From NCBI RefSeq assembly GCF_009915685.1, contig NZ_JAABLP010000001.1: a stretch of 64,000 bases of DNA, one strand, 5' to 3'. The DNA is from Pannonibacter tanglangensis. GTDB lineage: Bacteria; Pseudomonadota; Alphaproteobacteria; Rhizobiales; Stappiaceae. Shown piece by piece: positions 7,998 to 16,690 of the stretch. The translations under genes and the position numbers were made by a program. The notes beneath the pieces were generated by a model. That model saw nothing but the letters and a program-made list of their open reading frames with translations, searched no databases and was not told the DNA's origin. Each line of letters starts with the position of its first letter. Position 1 is the first letter of the stretch.

Positions 7998-9242
7998 ATG
8001 GACGTTCGCAATGACATGCTGAAGCGGGTGAAGAACCGGCGCGAAGGCTATTCTCTCGATCAGGCCTTCTACACCGACCCGGAGTACTTCAGGCTCGACC
8101 TGGATCTGATCTGGTACCGCGACTGGCTGTTCGTCGGCCATGACTGCGAGGTGGCCAAAGCTGGCAGCTTCTTCACCGTGCAGGTGGGCGACTATCCGGT
8201 GGTGATCCTGCGCGACAGCGACGGCCAGATCCGCGCCTTCCACAATTCCTGTCGCCATCGCGGCAGCCGGGTTTGCACCGAGCATCGCGGCTCCAGCGCA
8301 AGGCTCGTCTGCCCCTATCACCAGTGGACCTATGACCTCGACGGCAGCCTGCTCTATGCGCGGCAGATGGCCGAGGATTTCGACAAGTCGCAGTTCTCGC
8401 TGAAACCCGTCGCCTGCGAGAGCGTGGCCGGCTACATCTTCATCTGCCTTGCGGAAAAGCCGGCCGAGTTCGCGCCCTTCGCGCAGCTGATGCAGCCCTA
8501 TTTCGCGCCGCACCGCCTCACCGAGGCCAAGGTCGCCTTCGAGAGCACGATCATCGAGAAGGGCAACTGGAAGCTCGTGTGGGAGAACAACCGCGAGTGC
8601 TACCACTGCGCCGGCAACCACCCCGAACTCTGCAAGACCTACCCGGAAGCCCCGACGGTGACCGGGGTTGCCGGCGGCGACGAGGACCCGGACCTGACCG
8701 AGCACTGGACGCGGCTGGAAGCGGGCGGCCTGCCGAGCCGGTTCCGGATGCACGAGAGCGGCCAGTTCCGCGCCTGCCGCACGCCGCTGATCGGCGATGC
8801 GGTGAGCTACACGATTTCCGGCCGCCCGGCGGTGCAGGAGCGTCTGTCGGCGGAGGTGAGCCAGGAGCGGATCGGGGCGCTGCTGCTGTTCCATTATCCG
8901 ACCACCTGGAACCATGTGCTCGGCGACCATGCGGTGACCTTCCGCGTGCTGCCGATCAGCGCCACCGAGACGGCCGTGACCACCAAGTGGCTGGTCAACA
9001 AGGACGCGGTCGAGGGCGTCGACTATGACCTCGACACGCTGACGCATGTCTGGATGCAGACCAACGACCAGGACCGGCGGATCGTCGAGGAGAATGCCTT
9101 CGGCATCAAGTCGCCCGCCTATGAGCCGGGTCCCTATTCCGAGCTGCACGAGGGCGGCGTGATGCAGTTCGTCGACTGGTACTGCCGCTCGGTGGAGACG
9201 CGCCTGACCGAAGGCGGCAAGTCGTTGCGCAGCGTTGCCTGA
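7998..9242 (+). CDS. gbcA: Rieske non-heme iron oxygenase, glycine-betaine/quaternary-amine demethylase type (GbcA-like)
   Basis: Oxygenase of 414 residues. The Rieske [2Fe-2S] ligands are C85-x-H87 (SCRHRGS) and C105-x-x-H108 (CPYHQW). The mononuclear iron site starts at H203 and H208 in ENNRECYHCAGNHPEL, the block shared by GbcA and stachydrine demethylase Stc2. These enzymes oxidatively remove a methyl group as formaldehyde from glycine betaine or proline betaine. The partner reductase follows 12 nt after the stop. A cobalamin riboswitch lies directly upstream, which is unusual for this family. GbcA is favoured over Stc2 because the adjacent reductase resembles GbcB, but the substrate is not proven. 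Confidence 0.82.
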   Translation: MDVRNDMLKRVKNRREGYSLDQAFYTDPEYFRLDLDLIWYRDWLFVGHDCEVAKAGSFFTVQVGDYPVVILRDSDGQIRAFHNSCRHRGSRVCTEHRGSSARLVCPYHQWTYDLDGSLLYARQMAEDFDKSQFSLKPVACESVAGYIFICLAEKPAEFAPFAQLMQPYFAPHRLTEAKVAFESTIIEKGNWKLVWENNRECYHCAGNHPELCKTYPEAPTVTGVAGGDEDPDLTEHWTRLEAGGLPSRFRMHESGQFRACRTPLIGDAVSYTISGRPAVQERLSAEVSQERIGALLLFHYPTTWNHVLGDHAVTFRVLPISATETAVTTKWLVNKDAVEGVDYDLDTLTHVWMQTNDQDRRIVEENAFGIKSPAYEPGPYSELHEGGVMQFVDWYCRSVETRLTEGGKSLRSVA

Positions 9243-9254
9243 GGGACACGGATC

Positions 9255-10502
9255 ATGACCGTCAAGCCGGATCTTGCCGCAGGCCACGCCCTGCCCTTCG
9301 CCAGCACCGCCCCGTGGAAGGGCTCTTCGGCGCGGCTGGAAGTGATCGCCGTCATCGACGAGACGGCCGACGTGAAGACCTTCGTGTTTCGGCCCGAAGG
9401 CGGCGGCTGGTTTTCCTACAAGCCCGGCCAGTTCGTGACCCTGGAACTGCCGGTGCCCGGCGGGCCGGTGTGGCGGACCTATACGCTCTCCTCCACGCCG
9501 ACGCGGCCCTTCTCCGCCTCGGTGACGGTGAAGGCACAGGCCGGCAGCATCGGCACGCGCTGGATGTTCGACACGCTGGTGCCGGGCATGACGCTGACGG
9601 CGAGCGGCCCGGCTGGCCATTTCAGCCACTGGAACCATCTGGCCGAGCGCTATCTGTTCCTGTCGGCCGGATCAGGCATCACGCCGATGATGTCGATGCT
9701 GCGCGCGATGGCCGACACGGCCCCGGCCAGCGACGTGGCGTTCCTGACCTGCGGCCGCACGCCCGGCGACCTTCTGTTCCGCGACGAGCTGGAGATGCTG
9801 GCGCGGCAGATGCCGAACCTGACGCTGGGGCTGATGGTGGAGCGCAAGAGCGCGGCCGACCGCTGGCACGGCCTGACCGGGCGCATCGACATGGCGCGGC
9901 TGAAGTTCCTGGTGCGCGACTACCGGCAGCGGGAGATCTTCTGTTGCGGTCCGGAACCCTTCATGGCCGGCGTGCGCCTGATGCTGGAAGACGCCGGCTT
10001 CGACATGCGCCACTATCACGAGGAAAGCTTCGGCGCGCCGTCGAAGGCCCAGAGTCAGGTACAAAGTCAGGCCCAGATTCTGGCCCAGACGCCAGCCCCT
10101 GCGCAGGCCACGGCCGGCACGGCCAAGCCGGAGCCGGTTGCCGGCGCGGATGGCCGCGTCCCGTCGCAGGTGCAAGGCGCAGCGCCGACGGCCGCCCCCC
10201 CGGCGCAGGACGGCACCGCCCCCGCCGGGTATGCCGGCGACGGCGTGCGGCTGCAGTTCAGCCGCAGCGACGTCACGACGACCTGTGCCCCCGGCACGAC
10301 CCTGCTGGAGGCCGCCCGCGCGGCGGCCGTCCGCATCCCGGCCGCCTGCGAGGCCGGCATGTGCGGCACCTGCAAGGTGAAGAAGACGGCCGGCGACGTC
10401 ACCATGGAGCACAATGGCGGCATCACGGACGAGGAAATCGGCGACGGCTATGTGCTGGCCTGCTGCTCGCGGCCGCTTGGCCCCGTCACGCTCGAGGTGT
10501 GA
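9255..10502 (+). CDS. gbcB: Rieske oxygenase reductase (GbcB-like), FAD/NAD plus C-terminal [2Fe-2S], with a long linker
   Basis: Electron-transfer partner of the preceding oxygenase, 415 residues. The flavin-binding motif is RTYTLSS. NAD-binding motifs are FLSAGSGITPMMSML and CCGPEPFMAG. A plant-type [2Fe-2S] domain at the C terminus has CEAGMCGTCKV and a final Cys in LACC. Between the reductase and ferredoxin parts (about residues 258-325) is a low-complexity Gln/Ala/Pro-rich linker, with DNA repeated at about 12-bp spacing near 10048-10110. GbcB relatives usually have a short linker. It is co-transcribed with gbcA and therefore under the same riboswitch. Confidence 0.82.
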   Translation: MTVKPDLAAGHALPFASTAPWKGSSARLEVIAVIDETADVKTFVFRPEGGGWFSYKPGQFVTLELPVPGGPVWRTYTLSSTPTRPFSASVTVKAQAGSIGTRWMFDTLVPGMTLTASGPAGHFSHWNHLAERYLFLSAGSGITPMMSMLRAMADTAPASDVAFLTCGRTPGDLLFRDELEMLARQMPNLTLGLMVERKSAADRWHGLTGRIDMARLKFLVRDYRQREIFCCGPEPFMAGVRLMLEDAGFDMRHYHEESFGAPSKAQSQVQSQAQILAQTPAPAQATAGTAKPEPVAGADGRVPSQVQGAAPTAAPPAQDGTAPAGYAGDGVRLQFSRSDVTTTCAPGTTLLEAARAAAVRIPAACEAGMCGTCKVKKTAGDVTMEHNGGITDEEIGDGYVLACCSRPLGPVTLEV

Positions 10503-10594
10503 GGCCGGCGGCGTGAGGCTGGTCGCAGGGGGCGCGAGACCCACGGCCAGCCGTGCCGCCCGATCCGGGACAGGCTGCGACCGGGGTCCCCGGC

Positions 10595-11917
10595 TCAGGC
10601 CATGACCATCCGGATGCCGGTCCCGAGCAGCGCCATCAGGGCAACGGTCTCAAGGATGCCGCGCCGGGCGGCGAACACCAGCACCAGCGCGAGCCCGGTA
10701 AGGGCTGCCGCCGGACCATCGAGACTGGCGGGGTCGATGTGCAGGCCGTGCAGCCAGCCATAGGACGTGCGGCTCGCCGAGGCGAAGAGGACGTTGAGCC
10801 CGAACCAGACGGCGACATAGGCAATCACGCCGACGACGGCGGCGGTGATGCCGGTCAGGGCGGCGGCCAGCATCGCGTTGCGCCGCAGGCGCTCGACGAA
10901 GGGCGCGCCGGCAAAGATCCAGAGGAACGACGGGGCGAAGGTGACCCAGGTGGCCATCCCCGCGCCGAGGCTTGCCACCACAAGCGGCGAGAGGCTGCCG
11001 GGCTCGCGCAGGGCGGCGAGGAACCCGACAAACTGGTTGACCAGAATGGTCGGGCCGGGGGTCGTCTCGGCGAGACCGAGACCGTCGATCATCTGGGGCG
11101 GCGTCACCCAGCCCATGTCGACACCTGCCTGGGCGAGATAGGCGAGGACCGCATAGGCGCCGCCGAAAGTGATGACCGCGAGCTTGGAAAAGAACAGGCC
11201 GATGTCGACCAGCACATGCTGGAACCCCAGCACCAGACCGGCGAGCAGAACCGGCGCCCACCACAGCGACAGGCAGGCGAGCGCGGCGAGGACGGCCTTG
11301 CGCGTGGCATGTTCTGGCAGCGGCGCGGCCGGCTCTGTGCCGCCGGCCCCTGCGGCCTGCCCCATCAGCTGCGGGGCGAGCCTGGCGGCCACCGCCCCTG
11401 CCACCCCGGCCCCGAGGATGATCAGCGGGAAGGGCAAGTCGAGGAAGAAGATCAGCAGGAAGGCGGTTGCGGCAAGGACATAGGGCAAGGGCCCCTTGAG
11501 GCCGCGTTTCGCGATCTTGATCAGCGCCTGGATGACGATGGCCAGCACGGCGGCCTTGATGCCGAGGAAGATGCCGTCGACCAGGGTCGTGCCGGTGCCC
11601 AGCACGTAGAGGAAGGACAGGGCCAGCATGATCAGGCTGCCCGGCAGCACGAAGAGGATGCCGGCGGCCAGTCCGCCGCGCACGCCATGGGTGAGCCAGC
11701 CGATGTAGGTGGCAAGCTGCTGGGCCTCGGGCCCGGGCAACAGCATGCAGTAGTTGAGCGCGTGCAGGTAGCGCGGCTCGTCGAGCCATTTCTTCTCGTC
11801 CACGACGATGCGGTGCATCATCGCGATCTGTCCCGCCGCCCCGCCGAAGGACAGGATCCCGATGCGGGCGAAGGTCGTGACGAGGTCGCGGAAGCTCGGG
11901 GCTGCTGTCTGGCTCAT
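10595..11917 (-). CDS. chrA: Chromate transporter, ChrA, long-chain two-domain form
   Basis: Inner-membrane CHR-superfamily protein of 440 residues with two homologous halves. The N-terminal half has ILSFGGAAGQIAMMH and LLPGPEAQQLATYIGW. The C-terminal half has ITFGGAYAVLAYLAQ and TTPGPTILVNQFVGFLAAL. About ten hydrophobic spans are visible. Known members export chromate by proton coupling and some give chromate resistance; sulfate is often the physiological competitor. MSQTAAPSF at 11917 is the likely start; an ATG at 11938 is possible. No chrB-type regulator is adjacent, and the gene converges on the Rieske operon. Confidence 0.9.
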   Translation of the reverse strand: MSQTAAPSFRDLVTTFARIGILSFGGAAGQIAMMHRIVVDEKKWLDEPRYLHALNYCMLLPGPEAQQLATYIGWLTHGVRGGLAAGILFVLPGSLIMLALSFLYVLGTGTTLVDGIFLGIKAAVLAIVIQALIKIAKRGLKGPLPYVLAATAFLLIFFLDLPFPLIILGAGVAGAVAARLAPQLMGQAAGAGGTEPAAPLPEHATRKAVLAALACLSLWWAPVLLAGLVLGFQHVLVDIGLFFSKLAVITFGGAYAVLAYLAQAGVDMGWVTPPQMIDGLGLAETTPGPTILVNQFVGFLAALREPGSLSPLVVASLGAGMATWVTFAPSFLWIFAGAPFVERLRRNAMLAAALTGITAAVVGVIAYVAVWFGLNVLFASASRTSYGWLHGLHIDPASLDGPAAALTGLALVLVFAARRGILETVALMALLGTGIRMVMA

Positions 11918-12118
11918 GTGTCGCGTCGGGTTCCGCATGACACCTGCCCGGGAGGACCGGTCCGCGCGGGGCACGGGCCCCGCATCGGTCCGGCGCCCGG
12001 CAGGCGGGATCTGGTGCGCCGGACCTTAAGCCAGACCGCATGACAGATCCATGACCCACGTGCGGCCGTGGCGCCCGGTGTCCCGCACCGCCAGCGCCGC
12101 GACCTGCGCGCCACACCG

Positions 12119-12820
12119 TCAGATGCCGAGATAGGCCTCGCGGATGCGCGGATCGGCGATCAGCTCGGCCGCCGGTCCCGACATGGTGATGCGGCCGGTT
12201 TCCATCACATAGCCCCGGTCGGCGATGGAGAGTGCGGCAAAGGCGTTCTGCTCCACCAGGAGGACGGTGACGTCGAGGCTCCTCAGCGACTTCACCACCT
12301 CGAGGATCTGGTCGACGAGGATCGGGGCAAGCCCCATGCTTGGCTCATCCAGCAGCAGGCAGGTCGGCCGGGCCATCAGCGCCCGGGCGATCGCCAGCAT
12401 CTGCTGCTGCCCCCCCGACAGGCCGCCGGCAGACAGGTTGCGCTTCTCGCGCAGCACCGGGAACATGGCAAAGGCGTCCGCCATGTCCTTCTCGACCCGG
12501 TCATCGGCAAAGAGATAGGCCCCGAGCCGGAGGTTCTCCTCCACCGACAGGTTGGTGAAGATCTGGCGGCCTTCCGGCGACTGGGCCAGACCCAGGCCGA
12601 CCCGGCGATGGGCCGGCAGGCGCGAGATGTCATCGCCGCGGAAGACGAGCTGACCGCCGGAGGCCGGCTGCACCCCCGACAGGCAGCGCAGGAGCGTTGT
12701 CTTGCCGGCGCCGTTGGCCCCGATCACCGAGACGATCTCGCCGGATTTCACGTCGAGGTCGATGCCGTGCAGGACTTCGATGCGGCCATACTTGCTGCGC
12801 AGTCCTTCAACCGAGAGCAT
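12119..12820 (-). CDS. livF: Branched-chain amino-acid-type ABC transporter ATPase LivF
   Basis: ATPase of 233 residues with Walker A GANGAGKTTLLR, signature LSGGQQQMLAIARALM and Walker B CLLLDEPSMGLAP, the LivF pattern. The start MLSVEGLRSK at 12820 follows AAGGAGG by 9 nt; an extended start would add non-conserved residues. The start lies 14 nt inside the 3' end of livG, so the two are translationally coupled. It is the last gene of the livKHMGF operon, which points away from the paa genes. The family name does not prove branched-chain amino acids as substrate. Confidence 0.92.
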   Translation of the reverse strand: MLSVEGLRSKYGRIEVLHGIDLDVKSGEIVSVIGANGAGKTTLLRCLSGVQPASGGQLVFRGDDISRLPAHRRVGLGLAQSPEGRQIFTNLSVEENLRLGAYLFADDRVEKDMADAFAMFPVLREKRNLSAGGLSGGQQQMLAIARALMARPTCLLLDEPSMGLAPILVDQILEVVKSLRSLDVTVLLVEQNAFAALSIADRGYVMETGRITMSGPAAELIADPRIREAYLGI

Positions 12821-13595
12821 TGGCCGCCTCCTTGCCGCCATGGGTCCCGAGATAGGCTTCGATCACCCGGGGATCGCGGGCCACCGCCTCGGGCTTGCCT
12901 TCCGTGATCTTGACGCCGTGGTCGAGCACGACGATGTGGTCGGAGATCTTCATCACCAGCTTCATGTCATGCTCGACGAGCAGGATGGCGACCCCCTCCT
13001 TCGCCACGGCGGCGATGAGATGGTCGATCTCCTCGGTCTCCACCGCGTTGCAGCCGGCCGCCGGTTCGTCGAGCAGCAACAGACGCGGCCTGCAGGCGAG
13101 CGCGCGGGCGATCTCCAGCCGCTTCAGCGCGCCATAGGAGAGCTGGGACGCGGTCAGCTCGGCCCCGCGATCCAGTCCGACGCGCGCCAGCAGCTGGCGG
13201 GCAGCGGCTTCGGTCTCGCGGTTGCGCCGGAGCGACGACGGCAGCGCGAAGAGATCCGCCAGGAGATGACGGCCCTCCGCGAGATGGAAGCCGGCCATGA
13301 CGTTTTCCAGCACGCTCATCTGCTGGAACACCTGGAGGTTCTGGAAGGTGCGCGACAGGCCCCGGGCCGCAAGCGCCTGCGGCGGCAGGCCGGTCACCGT
13401 TTCCCCGTCGAGACGGACGCTGCCGCGAGCGGGCTGGTAGACACCGGAAATCATGTTGAACAGCGTGGTCTTGCCCGCGCCGTTGGGGCCGATGACGGAG
13501 ACGATCTCGCCCGGCGTCACCGCAAAGCTCACCGCATCCACGGCCTTGACGCCGCCAAAGTCGATGCCGAGGCCCTCGATCTCGAGAAGTTTCAT
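12807..13595 (-). CDS. livG: Branched-chain amino-acid-type ABC transporter ATPase LivG
   Basis: ATPase of 262 residues. Walker A is GPNGAGKTTLFNMISG, followed by the LivG-typical SRTFQNLQVF. Walker B is LLLLDEPAAGCN. The signature region reads LSYGALKRLEIARAL, with Tyr-Gly replacing the usual Gly-Gly as is common in LivG. C-terminal segment ITEGKPEAVARDPRVIEAYLG is characteristic. It overlaps livM by 4 nt upstream and livF by 14 nt downstream. Confidence 0.93.
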   Translation of the reverse strand: MKLLEIEGLGIDFGGVKAVDAVSFAVTPGEIVSVIGPNGAGKTTLFNMISGVYQPARGSVRLDGETVTGLPPQALAARGLSRTFQNLQVFQQMSVLENVMAGFHLAEGRHLLADLFALPSSLRRNRETEAAARQLLARVGLDRGAELTASQLSYGALKRLEIARALACRPRLLLLDEPAAGCNAVETEEIDHLIAAVAKEGVAILLVEHDMKLVMKISDHIVVLDHGVKITEGKPEAVARDPRVIEAYLGTHGGKEAANALG

Positions 13596-14551
13596 CCCTG
13601 CCTCCGGCTGAAGCGCTTGATCAGGCTGGGAACGAGGCCTTCCCGCAGGAAGATCATCACCAGCATCATGATGAGGCCGAGCACGATGTGCTCGTAGTCG
13701 TGGAAGATCGTCAGGCCCTGCGGCAGGGCCGTGAGGATGGACGCGCCCGTGATCGCGCCGAAGACGGACCCGGCGCCGCCCAGGACCGTCATGGTGACGA
13801 GCTGGACGGAATGCAGGAAGCCGGCGATGTCGGGCGAGACGAACTTGTTCATCATGGCCAGCAGCGAGCCGGAGACCGAGGCGTAGACGGCCGAGATGAC
13901 GAAGGCCATCAGCTTGAAATGGGCCACGTCGACGCCGACGGTGCGGGCGGCGATCTCGCTGTCATGCAGCGAGCGCAGCGCGCGGCCGGTGGAACTGGTG
14001 TGCAGGTTGAGGGCAAGGGCCGCGCCGAGGAGCAGCACCAAGGCCGACAGCCAGTACCACAGCTCCGCCGCAGGAACACTGATGCCGACCGACTTCAGCA
14101 GGGCCCGGAGGCCGAGATCCTCCACCTGCATGCCGTCCGGGCCGCCGGTCAGCCAGGACTCGTTCGACAGCACCATGAAGATGAGGATGCCGAAGCCGAG
14201 GGTGGCAACCGCCAGATAGTGCCCTTTCAGCCGCAGGATCGGCCGGCCGACCAGATAGGCGAGCGCCCCCGAAATCACCGCCCCGAGCAGCATGGCAAGG
14301 ACCGGCGGCAGACCGAGATGCACCGGCGCGAGCGCACAGGCATAGGCCCCGATGCCGCAGAAGCCGGCATGGCCGAGGCTGATCTGGCCGGCATAGCCGA
14401 TCAGGATGACGAGCCCGGTGACGGCGAGCCCGTTGATGAACATCAGCGTGCCGACCCGGTAATAGAAGGAGGACGGAAAGAACAGGGGCGCGACCAGGAT
14501 GAGCGCTACCAGCGCCAGCAGCGTGATCGCCTTGGGGGTGAGATGTCGCAT
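13592..14551 (-). CDS. livM: Branched-chain amino-acid-type ABC transporter permease LivM
   Basis: Permease of 319 residues with about 8-9 hydrophobic spans. Family markers are ILIGYAGQISLGHAGFCGIGAY near the N terminus and VLGGAGSVFGAITGAS near the C terminus. The first matches the conserved LivM segment G-Q-x-S-x-G-x-A. It overlaps livG by 4 nt and lies 3 nt after livH. Confidence 0.93.
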   Translation of the reverse strand: MRHLTPKAITLLALVALILVAPLFFPSSFYYRVGTLMFINGLAVTGLVILIGYAGQISLGHAGFCGIGAYACALAPVHLGLPPVLAMLLGAVISGALAYLVGRPILRLKGHYLAVATLGFGILIFMVLSNESWLTGGPDGMQVEDLGLRALLKSVGISVPAAELWYWLSALVLLLGAALALNLHTSSTGRALRSLHDSEIAARTVGVDVAHFKLMAFVISAVYASVSGSLLAMMNKFVSPDIAGFLHSVQLVTMTVLGGAGSVFGAITGASILTALPQGLTIFHDYEHIVLGLIMMLVMIFLREGLVPSLIKRFSRRQG

Positions 14552-14554
14552 GGC

Positions 14555-15427
14555 TCAGACCCGGTTGACGGCGGCGCGGCCGAAGAGCCCGCTCGGCATG
14601 ATGAAGAGCACGGCGAGGATGACGATGAAGGCCGCCGCATCCTTGTAGGTGGAAGAGATGTAGCCGGCCGTCAGGGCCTCGATCAGGCCAAGGAGAAGAC
14701 CGCCGACCAGCGCTCCGAAGGGATTGCCCATGCCGCCGAGCATGGCGGCCGCGAAGCCCTTGAGGGCCAGCGCGATGCCGATGTCGTAGCTCGTCAGCGT
14801 GATCGGCGTGACGAGGACGCCCGCCACCGCACCGATGGCCGCCGACAGGGCGAAGCTCAGCGTCATGATGAAATTGGTGTTGATGCCGACGAGCCGTGCC
14901 GCCAGGCGGTTGTTGGCGGTGGCCAGCACGGCCTTGCCGGTCAGCGTGCGGGTGAAGAACACGTAGAGTGCGGCAAAGATCACCGAGGCGCCGAAGATCA
15001 CCCAGATGCTCTGGGGCAGGATCGTGGCACCGAGGATCTCGATCGGCGCGTCGCCGGAGAAGCTCTCGAAGCGGTGCAGCTGCTTGTCGAAGACGATCTG
15101 GGCCACGCCGCGCAGGAAGATCGAGGCGCCGATGGTGATGATGATGATCGTCACCACGGAGGCATTGCGCGCCGGTTCGATGGCGAACTTGTTGAGCGCG
15201 ACGCCGACCGCTGCCGTGATCACCACGGCAAGGATCGCGGCGGCCGGCAGGGGCACGCCGGCGGCCGAGAGGAAGACGGTGGACATGCCGCCCAGCATGA
15301 CGAACTCGCCTTGCGAGAAGTTCACCACGTCAGAGGCGTTGTAGATGATGGTGAAGCCGAGAGCGACCAGCGCATAGACGGCGCCGACCGTCAGGCCGGA
15401 AAAGACGAACTGCAAGAGATCGGACAT
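14555..15427 (-). CDS. livH: Branched-chain amino-acid-type ABC transporter permease LivH
   Basis: Permease of 290 residues. The start MSDLLQFVFSGLTVGAVYAL at 15427 matches LivH. The markers VVNFSQGEFVMLGGMSTVF and AAMLGGMGNPFGALVGGLLLG are present. The frame is open further upstream but those residues are Arg/Gly-rich and non-conserved. About 114 nt separate it from livK, a normal gap after a binding-protein gene. Confidence 0.93.
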   Translation of the reverse strand: MSDLLQFVFSGLTVGAVYALVALGFTIIYNASDVVNFSQGEFVMLGGMSTVFLSAAGVPLPAAAILAVVITAAVGVALNKFAIEPARNASVVTIIIITIGASIFLRGVAQIVFDKQLHRFESFSGDAPIEILGATILPQSIWVIFGASVIFAALYVFFTRTLTGKAVLATANNRLAARLVGINTNFIMTLSFALSAAIGAVAGVLVTPITLTSYDIGIALALKGFAAAMLGGMGNPFGALVGGLLLGLIEALTAGYISSTYKDAAAFIVILAVLFIMPSGLFGRAAVNRV

Positions 15428-15541
15428 GGATCGGTCCCGTCGGGCGCGGCCGCATGGCCCGCCGCATGGCTCGGTCAACAGGTCAGGCGAGGCCCGATCC
15501 GGAGCCCGGCAGATCGCCGGGATCCGGGCAGGCGGCGGCGT

Positions 15542-16690
15542 TTACTCGACGATGGTCCAGTCGCCGTTGCGGATTTCCAGCATCCGGAAGGCGGACAGGT
15601 CGAGGCCCATGTGGTCTTCCGGCGACATGTTGACGATGCCGCCCGTGCCGACATAGCCCTTCGTCTTCTCGATCTCGTCGCGGATGGCGGCCGGTTCGGC
15701 CGATCCGGCGCGCTCGATCGCCTGGACGAGGATCATGAAGGCATCGTAGGCATGGCCGCCGAAGGTGGAGACCGGCGAGCCGGTGGCCTTCTCGTAGGCA
15801 TCACGGTAACCGACGACCACGGCCTTCTGCGGGTCACTGTCAGGCAGCTTGTCGGCCACAAGCAGGGCGGCCGCCGGCAGACGCACGCCCTCGGCCGCTT
15901 CGCCGGCCAGCTCGATGAAGCTCTTGGAGGCCACGCCATGCGACTGGTACAGCGGCACCTGGATGTTGAGCTGGCGGAAGTTGCGGGTGACGATGGCCGG
16001 CCCCTGGCCGAAGCCCGGGTTGACGACGGCCTGCAGGCCGGCAACGCCGGCAATCTTGGTCAGCTGCGGCGTCATGTCGGCATCCTTCGGGCCGTAGCTC
16101 TCGTCGGCCACGATCTCCATGCCGTACTCGGGCGCCAGCTTCAGGCACTGCTCGCGCATCGACATCTCGAAGCCGCCGGTGCCGGAGATGAGACCGATCC
16201 TGGTCAGGCCACGGGCCTTGAGATCCTCGAAGATCTTGGCGCAGGCCATCTTGTCGGTGTGCGGGGTCTTGAACACCCACTTCTTGACCGGGTCGATGAT
16301 CACGACGGCGCCGGCCAGCGAGATGAAGGGAACCTCGGCTTCCTCGGCGACGGGAACCATCGCCATGGTGGTGCCGGTGGTGGTGCCGCCGATGATCGCG
16401 ACGACCTCGTCGTCCTCGACCAGACGGGTGGCGAAGGTGCGGGCATTGTTGGCGTCGCCGGCATCGTCATACATGACGAGCTCGACCTTCTCGCCCTTGA
16501 TGCCGCCCTTGGCGTTGATCTCGTCGACCAGCATCTTCAGGGTCTTGGCTTCCGGATCGCCCAGGAACGAGGCCGGACCGGTCTGCGACAGCGAGGCCCC
16601 GATCTTGATGTCGGCCAGCGCCGGCTGGGCCGCAAGGCCAATGATCGCAACGGCAGCCGCCGTCGACTTCAGGCGCGTCAGAAACGTCAT
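15542..16690 (-). CDS. livK: Periplasmic amino-acid-type substrate-binding protein (LivK/Leu-Ile-Val-binding family)
   Basis: Solute receptor of 382 residues. The signal peptide MTFLTRLKSTAAAVAIIGLA is followed by a probable cut after ALA. The mature start DIKIGASLSQTGPASFLG and the block AKTLKMLVDEINAKGGI are typical of family-4 binding proteins. ATG 16690 is preceded by GGGAGGAG at a good distance. The gene is first in its operon and divergent from paaG across a shared control region. That raises the possibility that the transporter imports an aromatic acid or amide feeding phenylacetate degradation; this is inference from position only. Confidence 0.9.
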   Translation of the reverse strand: MTFLTRLKSTAAAVAIIGLAAQPALADIKIGASLSQTGPASFLGDPEAKTLKMLVDEINAKGGIKGEKVELVMYDDAGDANNARTFATRLVEDDEVVAIIGGTTTGTTMAMVPVAEEAEVPFISLAGAVVIIDPVKKWVFKTPHTDKMACAKIFEDLKARGLTRIGLISGTGGFEMSMREQCLKLAPEYGMEIVADESYGPKDADMTPQLTKIAGVAGLQAVVNPGFGQGPAIVTRNFRQLNIQVPLYQSHGVASKSFIELAGEAAEGVRLPAAALLVADKLPDSDPQKAVVVGYRDAYEKATGSPVSTFGGHAYDAFMILVQAIERAGSAEPAAIRDEIEKTKGYVGTGGIVNMSPEDHMGLDLSAFRMLEIRNGDWTIVE

